DNA of 25,226 nucleotides from a bacterium (GCA_004558975.1 SFZB01000007.1:1-25226); one strand, 5' to 3'. Positions 1 through 6,611 are shown, numbered from the stretch's first letter. Notes: generated by a model from the sequence alone, not told the origin. Numbers and translations are program-made.

Positions 1-16
1 CGTGGCATATGTCCTG

Positions 17-250
17 TCAATTTTGCGCAATCTGACCATTTTTGCGTTTATTTTCGCAAATATTGCGCCGTCGAAATTGCAATATATGCAATACATATGC
101 AGGATATGCCAACTTTGCCTTGACTTTACAGTTCCCTGCCGTCGCGCCGTATGCTTGTCCCCAGCCGCCCCCTCCGCAGGCGAACAGCGCCGTCGCCATG
201 ACGGCACACAAGAGAAAACAGATGATTGCGAAAAACTGCTTGTTCTTCAT
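17..250 (-). CDS. Small putative lipoprotein (77 aa), possibly a gene remnant
   Basis: Seen: an ATG at 250 preceded by a good ribosome binding site (GGAGG, six bases before the start) opens a 77-residue frame. The N-terminus has Lys at positions 2 and 4, a hydrophobic stretch, and a lipobox-like LFAC followed by four glycines, as in lipoproteins exported by Sec and lipidated on Cys. Oddity: after the Gly-rich stretch the frame is Lys/Arg-rich and the DNA becomes AT-rich with repeated ATATGCA-like words, unlike neighbouring genes. This suggests either a very small lipoprotein or an N-terminal fragment whose downstream part was lost or frameshifted. No family recognised. The longer upstream extension of this frame (to 541) runs through repeat DNA and is not believed. 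The start signals are the firmest part of this call. Confidence 0.4.
   Translation of the reverse strand: MKNKQFFAIICFLLCAVMATALFACGGGGWGQAYGATAGNCKVKAKLAYPAYVLHILQFRRRNICENKRKNGQIAQN
25..68. repeat. Nested inverted repeat
   Basis: An outer pair GCGCAA (25-30) / TTGCGC (63-68) encloses an inner pair TTTGCG (41-46) / CGCAAA (55-60) with an 8-nt AT-only centre. It lies inside the 3' half of the small lipoprotein frame. It could fold as a cruciform or an RNA hairpin, or be a regulator site for a gene beyond the left edge. Function unknown. Confidence 0.35.
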
Positions 251-492
251 GGGATTCCTCCATTCATGATTAGGCAAATGCCGGACTGACAAGAGCAGTA
301 TATGGTTCACCCTCCCCGAACGTGCCCCCTGCCACCCCGTTTCCGCAACTTTTTTCCGCGCACCTTGTGCGTTCTTGCCAAATCCGCCCGGCTTTTTTCG
401 GCGACCCGGTGAACCCTGCGGCGGCTTATCGCTCGTCAGAACCCGTTTGCCGCAGGGGTTTCGACGGCTCCCCCACCGTACCAAAAGAAAAA

Positions 493-557
493 GCAACCGA
501 TCTTGCCATACCTTGACCGGTACAGCAAAATCGGTTGCCATAAGCCCTATTTAGGGC
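493..557. repeat. Repeat module A, copy 1: double hairpin, terminator-like on the minus strand
   Basis: GCAACCGAT (493-501) pairs with ATCGGTTGC (530-538). Inside, TACC/GGTA form a further stem (on the minus strand TACC-GGTCAA-GGTA). A second hairpin, GCCCT-ATTT-AGGGC, follows at 544-557. On the minus strand the large hairpin is followed by a T-run (TTTTTCTTTT, complement of about 483-492), so it has the form of an intrinsic terminator for leftward transcription. A second copy, with different inner-stem and loop sequence but the same pairing, is at 4877-4948. Confidence 0.6.
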
Positions 558-567
558 GCGTTGTCAC

Positions 568-762
568 GGCAAACTTTTTTATTGTTCGGAGAAACCGTTT
601 GTTTGCCTGACGTATTTTCGCCGGCGCGAAAATACCCTTGCTTTTTATATCTGCGCCAGCTATTGCTCAACCTGTGTACCTAAGGCAAGCGTGAGGAGAT
701 GCAGAAGCCCCGTTCACACGAACGTCGGCGCACTTTATGCGGTAGAGCGTGCGAACGGGGCT
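568..762. repeat. Structured repeat module B, copy 1 (candidate non-coding RNA)
   Basis: Three stems are visible. P1: GGCAAAC (568-574) with GTTTGCC (601-607), enclosing CGG-AGAAA-CCG. P2: GTATTTTCGC (612-621) with GCGAAAATAC (626-635). P3: AGCCCCGTTC (706-715) with GAACGGGGCT (753-762), topped by CGCA-CTTTA-TGCG (729-741). A near-identical copy lies at 4626-4849; the block 673-713 differs from 4760-4800 at one base of 41. The P3 bases differ between copies but remain paired, the hallmark of a selected RNA structure. On the minus strand the element would run into module A and its T-run at 483-492, so a leftward RNA of roughly 280 nt is plausible. I do not recognise a described family. Strand and transcription are inferred. 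Confidence 0.6.
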
Positions 763-822
763 AGCGGGTGTACCCGTCGCCCCCATTTAGGGTGTACAAT
801 GAAAAATGTGCAATCTTGTATG

Positions 823-853
823 AAAAAATGGGGGCAACTACTTTGTGCCCCCA
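823..853 (-). terminator. Intrinsic terminator of guaB
   Basis: TGGGGGCA (829-836) pairs with TGCCCCCA (846-853) around a 9-nt loop. On the minus strand the stem is followed directly by six Ts (complement of 823-828). It lies about 45 bases after the guaB stop codon. Confidence 0.85.
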
Positions 854-896
854 TCAATTCATTTACACACGCGTTCTCCGCGCTCCCCGCTTGTCT

Positions 897-2399
897 TTAC
901 TTGTTCGAGGTGGAACGGAGCGTCACATCATGGTACCCGCCCTCCACGATCGACGTCGCGGACACCAGCGTCAGGCGTGCATTCTTCTGTAGATCGGGAA
1001 TGTTCGTCACCCCGACGTTGCACATGGTGGACTTCACCTTATAGAGCGACTTCGCCACGTTGTCGCGCAGCGACCCCGCATAGGTCACATAAGAGTCCAC
1101 GCCCTCTTCAAAAGTCAGCTTCGCCTTACCGCCGAGGTCGTAGCGCTGCCAGTTGCGCGCACGGCTGGAGCCCTCGCCCCAGTACTCTTTGACATACGTG
1201 CCGTTGATCATGGTCTTGGGCGTCGGCGATTCGTCGAACCGCGCGAAGTACCGACCGAGCATGAGGAAGTCCGCCCCCATGGCGAGCGCCATGGTCATGT
1301 GATAGTCATACACGATCCCTCCGTCGGAGCAGAGCGGAATATACACGCCCGTCTCACGGAAGTAGCGGTCACGCTCCTCCGCGACGGCGATGACGGCGGA
1401 CGCCTGTCCGCGCCCGATGCCCTTCTGCTCACGCGTGATGCAGATGGAGCCGCCGCCGATCCCGATCTTGATGAAGTCCGCACCCGCCTCGGCGAGGAAA
1501 CGGAAGCCGTCCGCGTCCACCACGTTCCCGGCGCCGACCTTCACGGTGTCGCCGTAGTTCCGGCGGATATATTCGAGCGTCTTCTTCTGCCAGGCGGTGT
1601 AGCCCTCGGACGAGTCGATGCAGAGCACGTCCGCGCCTGCCTCGATGAGCGCCGGGACGCGTGTCTCGTAGTCAAGGGTGTTGATTCCCGCGCCGACCAT
1701 GTAGCGCTTCTCCGCGTCGAGCAGTTCCTGCGGATTCTCCTTGTGCTGCGAATAGTCCTTACGGAACACAAGGTACAGGAGCCGTCCCTCTCCGTCAACG
1801 ATCGGCAGAGAGTTGAGCTTGTGCTCCCAAATGATGTCGTTCGCCTCTTTCAGCGTCGTCGCGGCGGGTGCCGTCACGAGCTTTTCGAGCGGCGTCATAA
1901 ATTCCTTCACGGGCAGATCGCCGGGCATACGGCTGACGCGGTAGTCGCGGCTGGTGACGATCCCGCAGAGACGTCCTCTCGCGGTGCCGTCCTCCGTGAC
2001 GGCGATCGTATTATGTCCCTTCTCCTCGACGAGCGTGAGCACGTCGGAGAGCGTCGCGTCGGGGGTCACGTTCGAGTCGCTGACGACGAACCCCGCCTTG
2101 TAATTCTTCACGCGGGCGACCATCGCCGCCTCGGATTCCACCGACTGCGAGCCGTAGATGAAAGAGATGCCGCCCTCTTTTGCGAGCGCAATCGCCATTT
2201 TGTCGTCCGAGACGGACTGCATGATGGCGGAGACGAGCGGAATATTCAGCGTGATCGGACATTCTTCCTCGCCGCGACGGTACTTCACGAGCGGGGTCTG
2301 CAGATTCACATTGGCAGGGGTGCACTCCTCGGAGGTGTAACCGGGGATAAAGAGATATTCCCCGAACGTATGGGATTCACCGGGTAAAATCTGTGCCAT
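897..2399 (-). CDS. guaB: IMP dehydrogenase
   Basis: Oxidises IMP to XMP with NAD+, the first committed step of GMP synthesis, in the cytoplasm. The 500-residue protein has the full IMPDH layout: an N-terminal part of the TIM barrel, two CBS domains (about residues 95-215, including HNTIAVTEDG and KLNSLPIVDGEGRLL), then the catalytic half. The active-site loop reads GIGGGSICITREQKGIGRGQ with Cys320 as nucleophile and Thr322. The mobile flap has the Arg-Tyr pair in RARNWQRYDLGG. This flap and loop resemble the form I associate with protozoan IMPDH more than the Bacillus type (family knowledge from memory). The start at 2399 has AAAGGAG upstream. It follows purB by 85 bases on the same strand, and a clear terminator follows it. 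PurB and GuaB both act at the IMP branch. Confidence 0.95.
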   Translation of the reverse strand: MAQILPGESHTFGEYLFIPGYTSEECTPANVNLQTPLVKYRRGEEECPITLNIPLVSAIMQSVSDDKMAIALAKEGGISFIYGSQSVESEAAMVARVKNYKAGFVVSDSNVTPDATLSDVLTLVEEKGHNTIAVTEDGTARGRLCGIVTSRDYRVSRMPGDLPVKEFMTPLEKLVTAPAATTLKEANDIIWEHKLNSLPIVDGEGRLLYLVFRKDYSQHKENPQELLDAEKRYMVGAGINTLDYETRVPALIEAGADVLCIDSSEGYTAWQKKTLEYIRRNYGDTVKVGAGNVVDADGFRFLAEAGADFIKIGIGGGSICITREQKGIGRGQASAVIAVAEERDRYFRETGVYIPLCSDGGIVYDYHMTMALAMGADFLMLGRYFARFDESPTPKTMINGTYVKEYWGEGSSRARNWQRYDLGGKAKLTFEEGVDSYVTYAGSLRDNVAKSLYKVKSTMCNVGVTNIPDLQKNARLTLVSATSIVEGGYHDVTLRSTSNK

Positions 2400-2484
2400 G
2401 TTGGGCTCCTTTCGTTTTTGAACACTCTATATCAGTTTGACAGACGACTTTTTTGCAAACATTCCTGCGGGTGCCGTGACCGTA

Positions 2485-3924
2485 TCAGACCTTGAGCTCC
2501 GACGTCACGGTGTCGGGGTAGCGCGCGAGCAGGGGCTCGACCACCCCGGCGAGAAATTCGTCCGTCTGCGACGCGGCGCGCCCGGTATAGAGCGCGGGGT
2601 CGAGCACGGCGAGGATCTCCTCCTCGGTGATACCGAAGAGCGGATCCGCGGCGATGCGGCGGACGAGATCGTTTTCCGCCCCCTCGAGCTTGACGCGCGA
2701 CGCGGCGGCTTGCGAATGGACGCGGAGCGCCTCGTGGAGCGCCTGGCGGTCACCGCCCGCCTTGACGCACCGCATCATAATGTTCTCGGTCGCCATGAAC
2801 GGCAGTTTCTCCATCACGCGGCGGCGGATCACCTTCGGATAGACGACGAGCGCCCCCGTGACATTGATGTAGATATTCAGGATCGCGTCCACTCCGAGGA
2901 ATGCCTCGGCGACGGCGATCCGACGGTTGGCGGAGTCGTCGAGCGTGCGCTCGAACCATTGGGTCGCGGCGGTGTGTGCCGGATTGGCGGCGTCGGAAAT
3001 CACATAGCGCGCCAGCGCGCAGATGCGCTCGCACCGCATGGGGTTGCGCTTGTAGGGCATCGCGGAAGAACCGATCTGTTTTTTCTCGAACGGCTCTTCG
3101 ACCTCTTCAAAGGACTGGAGCAGACGCAGGTCGTTCGCGAACTTGTATGCCGACTGCGCGAAACCGGAGAGGCAGGCGAGGAAGTAGGCGTCCACCTTGC
3201 GCGAATAGGTCTGCCCCGAAACGGGCACGCACCCGGGGAAATCCATCTCCCGCGCGATCATGTCCTCGAGCGCCTTCACTTTGCCCTCGTCCCCCTCGAA
3301 CAGCTCCATGAACGACGCCTGCGTGCCGGTCGTCCCCTTGGAGCCGAGGAGCAGGAGCTTCCCGAGCCTGTCCTCGAGCGCCTCCATGTCCTGTACAAGC
3401 TCGTAAATCCAGAGGGTCGCGCGCTTGCCGACCGTCGTCAGTTGGGCGGGTTGCAGATGCGTGTAGGCGAGGCACGGCAGGTCGCGCCACTCTTTCGCGA
3501 AAGCGCCGAGCTGCCGCACGACCTGTGCGGCTTTTTTCAGAATCAGGCGCGACGCGTCGCGCAGCACGATCACATCGGTGTTGTCCCCCACATAGCAGGA
3601 GGTCGCCCCGAGGTGAATGATCGGCTCCGCCTTCGGGCACTGTACCCCGTAAGCGTAGACATGGCTCATGACGTCATGGCGTACCTCGCGCTCCCGCGCC
3701 TCCGCCACGTCGAAATTGATGTCGTCGCGATGCGCCTCGAGCTCCGCCACCTGCTCTTCGGTGACGGGGAGTCCGAGCGCGTGCTCCGCCCGCGCCAGAG
3801 CGATCCACAGCCGCCGCCACGTGCGGAACTTGTGCGTATCCGAAAACAGATATTGCATCTCCTCGCTCGCATACCGCGTCGAAAACGGCGAAATATACTT
3901 CTCGCGTGTCGTCTGCCCGTCCAT
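2485..3924 (-). CDS. purB: Adenylosuccinate lyase
   Basis: Cleaves SAICAR to AICAR and adenylosuccinate to AMP, releasing fumarate in both reactions; cytoplasmic homotetramer of the fumarase/aspartase superfamily. Visible signatures: HLGATSCYVGDN (from residue 104), THLQPAQ (155-161), TGTQASF near residue 200 and the superfamily signature GSSAMPYKRNP (285-295) with the catalytic-loop serines. At 479 residues it is longer than the roughly 430-residue Bacillus enzyme and closer in length to the long form found in many Clostridia and eukaryotes. The ATG at 3924 has GGAGG six bases upstream. It is the first gene of a purB-guaB unit with its own promoter at 3982-4010. purA and guaA are not in the window. 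Confidence 0.95.
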   Translation of the reverse strand: MDGQTTREKYISPFSTRYASEEMQYLFSDTHKFRTWRRLWIALARAEHALGLPVTEEQVAELEAHRDDINFDVAEAREREVRHDVMSHVYAYGVQCPKAEPIIHLGATSCYVGDNTDVIVLRDASRLILKKAAQVVRQLGAFAKEWRDLPCLAYTHLQPAQLTTVGKRATLWIYELVQDMEALEDRLGKLLLLGSKGTTGTQASFMELFEGDEGKVKALEDMIAREMDFPGCVPVSGQTYSRKVDAYFLACLSGFAQSAYKFANDLRLLQSFEEVEEPFEKKQIGSSAMPYKRNPMRCERICALARYVISDAANPAHTAATQWFERTLDDSANRRIAVAEAFLGVDAILNIYINVTGALVVYPKVIRRRVMEKLPFMATENIMMRCVKAGGDRQALHEALRVHSQAAASRVKLEGAENDLVRRIAADPLFGITEEEILAVLDPALYTGRAASQTDEFLAGVVEPLLARYPDTVTSELKV

Positions 3925-3981
3925 GTGTGCCTCCGCTCTCCTTGCTTGCCGGCGTCCCGCCGGAAAATCTTCTTTCCTTTT

Positions 3982-4010
3982 ATTCTAACACATTCGCCCC
4001 CGACTTACAA
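3982..4010 (-). promoter_or_regulatory. Sigma-A-type promoter for purB-guaB
   Basis: On the minus strand TTGTAA (4010-4005), a 17-base spacer and TAGAAT (3987-3982). This gives a leader of about 50 nt before the purB ATG. The leader contains a short CCGGC/GCCGG hairpin (about 3949-3963). No purine-riboswitch core was recognised. Confidence 0.65.
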
Positions 4011-4265
4011 CCCCCGCCGCGCACGATTTCCGCCATTTTTCGCCCCCGATACCGAAAAGCACTCCTCGCTTTTCTCTTTTCCCTCTCCTGCCGGTTTTCC
4101 GCTCTCCCCCTTTACCCCCAAAAGCACCACACCTCCCCGGTGCCGGCTATCCCGCCGAAGCTTGCTTCGTCAAAAGCCCGGCTGAGCAAATGCGGGTCAA
4201 AAGAACCACCGCCTCTTCTTTTCATGCCAAAGCAGAACCAACCGAAAATTTCTCCGACGATACGC

Positions 4266-4290
4266 GGGCGACGACCCGTCGCCCCTACAG
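4266..4290. repeat. GGGCGACC-type palindromic repeat, copy 1
   Basis: GGGCGACG (4266-4273) pairs with CGTCGCCC around ACC, and is followed by CTACAG. It belongs to the same family as the copies at 4387, 4472 and 4536: a GC-rich arm, a few central bases, the reverse arm, and CTACAA or its complement TTGTAG at one side. Such elements are common in intergenic DNA of gut Clostridia (general knowledge). Confidence 0.6.
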
Positions 4291-4386
4291 GATTCGTATT
4301 CCGCCAAACCCCGATCTCACGAACCGCGCACAACCGAAACCCCTGTCAATCCAATACAGAAAAGAGAACCAACCACCCCTCCCGCA

Positions 4387-4407
4387 GGGGCGACCATCAG
4401 TCGCCCC
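4387..4407. repeat. GGGCGACC-type palindromic repeat, copy 2
   Basis: GGGGCGAC (4387-4394), centre CATCA, GTCGCCCC (4400-4407). It is flanked by GCA and GCA rather than TTGTA, so it is a diverged copy of the local palindrome family. Confidence 0.6.
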
Positions 4408-4465
4408 GCACCTTTCTTGTCTTTCGGCTTGCTGTCGAGAAGAATCTGAAAAACCTTTTTAAATA

Positions 4466-4490
4466 TTGTAGGGGCGCCCACTGGGCGCCC
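4466..4490. repeat. GGGCGACC-type palindromic repeat, copy 3 (GGGCGCCCA variant)
   Basis: TTGTA (4466-4470) precedes GGGCGCCCA (4472-4480), C, TGGGCGCCC (4482-4490). It is followed on the plus strand by GTTTTTTA, so it also has the form of an intrinsic terminator, but no plus-strand gene precedes it. Confidence 0.6.
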
Positions 4491-4535
4491 GTTTTTTATC
4501 GCCGTGGGCATATGTGAGTGAAGCTCGGAACGTAC

Positions 4536-4560
4536 GGGCGACCAATGGTCGCCCCTACAA
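4536..4560. repeat. GGGCGACC-type palindromic repeat, copy 4
   Basis: GGGCGACC (4536-4543), centre AAT, GGTCGCCC (4547-4554), then CTACAA. This is the most regular copy and is inverted relative to copy 3, whose TTGTA tag is at the other end. Confidence 0.65.
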
Positions 4561-4568
4561 AATCAATA

Positions 4569-4603
4569 CCCGGTGAGGTTCAAACCCTCATCGGGCATTT
4601 TTA
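4569..4603. terminator. Terminator-like hairpin
   Basis: CCCGGTGAGG (4569-4578) pairs with CCTCATCGGG (4586-4595) with one G-T pair and a 7-nt loop. On the plus strand CATTTTTA follows; on the minus strand TATTGATTTT follows. No plus-strand gene ends here. On the minus strand it lies just after module B copy 2, mirroring module A copy 1 after module B copy 1, so it may end a leftward transcript. Confidence 0.5.
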
Positions 4604-4625
4604 CACGTTTGCTTGCGCCGACTAC

Positions 4626-4849
4626 GGCAGACTTTTTTAATCGGAGATACCGTTTGTTTGCCTGATGTATTTTCGCTAACGCGAAAATACTTTTACTTTT
4701 GGTTTGCCGTCGGCGACACGCTTCGCTCCGCCCTTATCTGCGCCAGCCATGGCTCCACTTGTGTACCTAAGACAAGCGTGAGGAGATGCAGAAGCCCCGT
4801 GCGCGTTGCTGTCGACGTACTTGGTACGGTAGGCGACGCGCACGGGACT
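4626..4849. repeat. Structured repeat module B, copy 2 (candidate non-coding RNA)
   Basis: P1: GGCAGAC (4626-4632) with GTTTGCC (4656-4662), now with a G-T wobble where copy 1 has A-T. P2: GTATTTTCGC (4667-4676) with GCGAAAATAC (4681-4690) and a different loop (TAAC). P3: AGCCCCGTGCGCGT (4793-4806) with ACGCGCACGGGACT (4836-4849, one mismatch), topped by CGTA-CTTGG-TACG (4816-4828). Compared with copy 1, the P3 stem changes GTTC/GAAC to GTGC/GCAC, and the inner hairpin changes a C-G pair to T-A, both keeping pairing. An extra 30-odd bases (about 4701-4734, GC-rich) are inserted between P2 and the conserved block. Same plus-strand orientation as copy 1. Confidence 0.6.
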
Positions 4850-4876
4850 AAAGCGCCCGTCGTTTCTTAAAGTTAA

Positions 4877-4948
4877 GGCAACCGACCCTGCCATACTCCT
4901 TTACGTTGTATTAGCAAAATCGGTTGCCCTTATTGCCCTGCTTAGGGC
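4877..4948. repeat. Repeat module A, copy 2: double hairpin downstream of the coat gene
   Basis: GGCAACCGA (4877-4885) pairs with TCGGTTGCC (4920-4928). The inner stem is ATAC/GTAT where copy 1 has TACC/GGTA. A second hairpin, GCCCT-GCTT-AGGGC, is at 4935-4948. It follows the stop of the CotF-like gene (minus strand), so it may serve as its terminator, though the T-run after it on the minus strand (TTAACTTT) is weaker than in copy 1. Confidence 0.55.
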
Positions 4949-4976
4949 GCTTGTTCTGCGCTTCTCACGCTTGCCT

Positions 4977-5435
4977 TTAATACATGTTGTTGGATTTCAT
5001 ATAGGAGTACAACTGCTCACCGTGCTGCTGTTCCTCCGACTGAATGTGATTCAGCACCCGCCGCGCCACGGGATCCCCGAACTCAAACACGCTCACGTCA
5101 TAGAGCGACGACGCGTGCTTCTCGGTCGCCAGCATATCGCGCAGCAAAAACGCGTCCTGCGTCCGCTCTTCCTCGCTCGTGTACCCGACGGCACCGCAAA
5201 GCGCATTGTCGGCGTTCAGCCCAGCCTTGGTCAGCGGCGTTACCGTGCCGCCCATCATCTCGGTGACGGTCTTCAGGTGCTCGCGCTCGGTGTCCGCCAT
5301 GCTGAGGAACAACTGCTTGAGTTCTTCCTTCTTCGCGCGCTCGGCGTACATTTCATACTTTTGGATACAGAGTTGTTCCTGGTCTTTCATGTCCTTAAGC
5401 AGACCTACTTCTTTAGATGTCAGTTGCAGATTCAT
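4977..5435 (-). CDS. CotF-like spore coat protein (ferritin-like fold)
   Basis: A 152-residue helical protein of the CotF spore coat family. The N-terminal LTSKEVGLLKDMKDQEQLC and the spaced helices with Glu/His (DTEREHL, SEEQQHGEQLY) are typical of this family, which relates to ferritin-like four-helix bundles and contributes to the spore coat. No signal peptide or membrane segment. The start at 5435 is chosen because GGAGG lies nine bases upstream and the homology begins there; the longer frame to 5552 would run back through the terminator hairpin of aroF. It is a single gene between the aromatic operon terminator (5511-5534) and module A copy 2. No convincing sporulation-sigma promoter was identified. 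A rubrerythrin-like role is an alternative, but the CxxC iron site of rubredoxin is absent. Confidence 0.8.
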   Translation of the reverse strand: MNLQLTSKEVGLLKDMKDQEQLCIQKYEMYAERAKKEELKQLFLSMADTEREHLKTVTEMMGGTVTPLTKAGLNADNALCGAVGYTSEEERTQDAFLLRDMLATEKHASSLYDVSVFEFGDPVARRVLNHIQSEEQQHGEQLYSYMKSNNMY

Positions 5436-5510
5436 GGGTAAAATCCTCCGTGCTATCAGAATGAAAGGAGTCTTGCCCGCCCGGCACCGTTTTATGCAGA
5501 GAAACGCAAA

Positions 5511-5537
5511 GAGGAGCCGAAAAAACGGCTCCTCTTT
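5511..5537 (-). terminator. Intrinsic terminator after aroF (end of aromatic operon)
   Basis: GAGGAGCCG (5511-5519) pairs with CGGCTCCTC (5526-5534) around six A/T. On the minus strand TTTGCGTTT follows. It lies about 40 bases after the aroF stop and closes the aromatic operon; the stem is symmetric and may also work weakly in the other direction. Confidence 0.75.
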
Positions 5538-5572
5538 GTCAGAGTTCGTCAAAGTCCGCTATCCGATGTGCG

Positions 5573-6601
5573 TCAGAGCAGATCGGCGAGCTCGAGTACC
5601 AGTCGCTCGGTCTTCTCCCATCCGAGGCAGGGATCGGTAATTGACTTCCCGAACACGCCCTCCCCGATCTTTTGCGCGCCGTCCTCAAGGTAGCTCTCGA
5701 TCATCAGCCCCTTGACAAGGCGGCGGATCTCGGGATTGTACCGACGGCTCTCCAGCACCTCGCGCGCGATGCGCGGCTGTTCCGCGTAACGCTTACCCGA
5801 GTTCGCGTGGTTGGTGTCGATCAGCACCGCAGGATTTGCGAGGTGCCCCTCGGCGTACAGCCCCGCCAGTTCCGTCAGGTCTTCATAGTGGTAGTTCGGG
5901 TGCGACTTTCCGCGCCGGTCGACGTACCCGCGCAGAATGGCGTGTGCGAGCGGGTTCCCCGCGCTCTCGACCTCCCACCCGCGGTAAATAAAGGTGTGCG
6001 CGTGCTGTGCGGCGTGAATGGCGTTCATCATCACCGAGAGGTCGCCCCCGGTCGGGTTCTTCATGCCGACGGGGATTGCGAGCCCGCTCGCCGTCAGGCG
6101 ATGCTGCTGGTTCTCGACCGACCGCGCGCCGACCGCCACATAGGAAAGCAGGTCGTTGAGGAGCCGGTGATTCTCCGGATAGAGCATCTCGTCCGCACAG
6201 CCGAACCCCGTCTCCGAGAGCGCACGGATATGCAGATGCCGAATCGAGAGCAGACCCGCGAGCATATCCGGGCGGCTCTCGGGGTCGGGCTGATGAAGCA
6301 TCCCCTTGTACCCGTCGCCCGTGGTGCGCGGCTTGTTGGTATAGATACGCGGAATCATCAGAATCTTATCGCTCACCTTGTCCTGAAGGACACGCAAACG
6401 GTGAATGTATTCCATGACCGGCTCCTCGCTGTCCGCAGAGCAGGGACCGATGACGAGGAGCAGCTTGTCCGATTTCCCCTCAAACACATCGGCGATTTCG
6501 CGGTCGCGCGCCTTCTTGGCTTCGGCGGCGGCGGGCGGCACCGGGTAATCCCGCTTGATATCCATCGGGATCGGCAGTTTTCTCTTGAACACCATGTTCA
6601 T
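5573..6601 (-). CDS. aroF: 3-deoxy-7-phosphoheptulonate (DAHP) synthase, class I
   Basis: Condenses phosphoenolpyruvate and erythrose 4-phosphate to DAHP, the first shikimate step. The 342-residue protein is of the E. coli AroF/G/H type (class I alpha), not the Bacillus AroA type: IGPCSAD near residue 52, KPRTTGDGYKG in the PEP-binding region, GMKNPTGGD, IDTNHANSGK with a metal-ligand His, and GKSITDPCLGWE near the C-terminus. Members of this class are normally feedback-inhibited by an aromatic amino acid; which one cannot be told by eye. The first ATG (6601) is chosen because GAGG lies eight bases upstream and overlaps the tyrA stop, which is only 10 bases away; a second ATG lies two codons later. 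Last gene of the operon although it catalyses the first step. Confidence 0.93.
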   Translation of the reverse strand: MNMVFKRKLPIPMDIKRDYPVPPAAAEAKKARDREIADVFEGKSDKLLLVIGPCSADSEEPVMEYIHRLRVLQDKVSDKILMIPRIYTNKPRTTGDGYKGMLHQPDPESRPDMLAGLLSIRHLHIRALSETGFGCADEMLYPENHRLLNDLLSYVAVGARSVENQQHRLTASGLAIPVGMKNPTGGDLSVMMNAIHAAQHAHTFIYRGWEVESAGNPLAHAILRGYVDRRGKSHPNYHYEDLTELAGLYAEGHLANPAVLIDTNHANSGKRYAEQPRIAREVLESRRYNPEIRRLVKGLMIESYLEDGAQKIGEGVFGKSITDPCLGWEKTERLVLELADLL

Positions 6602-6611
6602 AAAAGGTTCC

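Larger units (their letters stand above)
251..896. other. Non-coding stretch between the small lipoprotein gene and guaB
   Basis: About 650 bases with no believable gene; the frames present lack ribosome binding sites and cross repeats. It holds the ribosome binding site of the small lipoprotein (near 255-259), a CATATACT sequence on the minus strand (about 298-305) that resembles a sporulation or vegetative -10 without a good -35, repeat module A (493-557), structured repeat module B (568-762), a short GGGTGTACCC-like stretch (766-775) and the guaB terminator (823-853). 260-490 shows nothing else recognisable. Confidence 0.6.
3925..4976. other. Repeat-rich intergenic region of about 1 kb
   Basis: No believable gene: the open frames here lack ribosome binding sites, run across palindromes and have no family-like features. 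Contents in order: the purB leader and promoter (3925-4010); a pyrimidine-rich plus strand (about 4015-4140) without recognisable signals; four short GC-rich palindromes (4266-4554); a terminator-like hairpin (4569-4603); structured module B copy 2 (4626-4849); and module A copy 2 (4877-4948). The region looks like a landing zone for short non-autonomous repeats. Confidence 0.65.

Noticed and set aside
568..762. Module B as a known riboswitch, 6S RNA, SRP RNA or group II intron fragment
   Set aside because: None of the conserved cores I know for these (for example TPP, FMN, SAM, cobalamin, c-di-GMP, the SRP tetraloop stem or intron domain V) are present on either strand.
1299..2387. 362-residue plus-strand open frame opposite guaB
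   Set aside because: Shadow of guaB; composition typical of antisense frames in GC-rich DNA and no ribosome binding site.
2400..2484. Independent promoter for guaB between purB and guaB
   Set aside because: TTGCAA and TATAGA occur on the minus strand but 21 bases apart; read-through from the purB promoter is simpler.
2437..4185. 582-residue open frame on the plus strand opposite purB
   Set aside because: Arg/Leu/Val/Glu-rich shadow of a GC-rich gene on the other strand; purB has full family motifs, a ribosome binding site and a promoter, this frame has none.
4112..4517. Several 70-200 residue frames over the 4.1-4.5 kb region
   Set aside because: They cross the palindromic repeats, which translate to GATGRRPRIVG-like strings, and lack ribosome binding sites.
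4263..4560. Short regularly placed palindromes considered as a CRISPR array
   Set aside because: Repeat units differ in sequence and orientation, spacing is irregular, and no cas gene is present.
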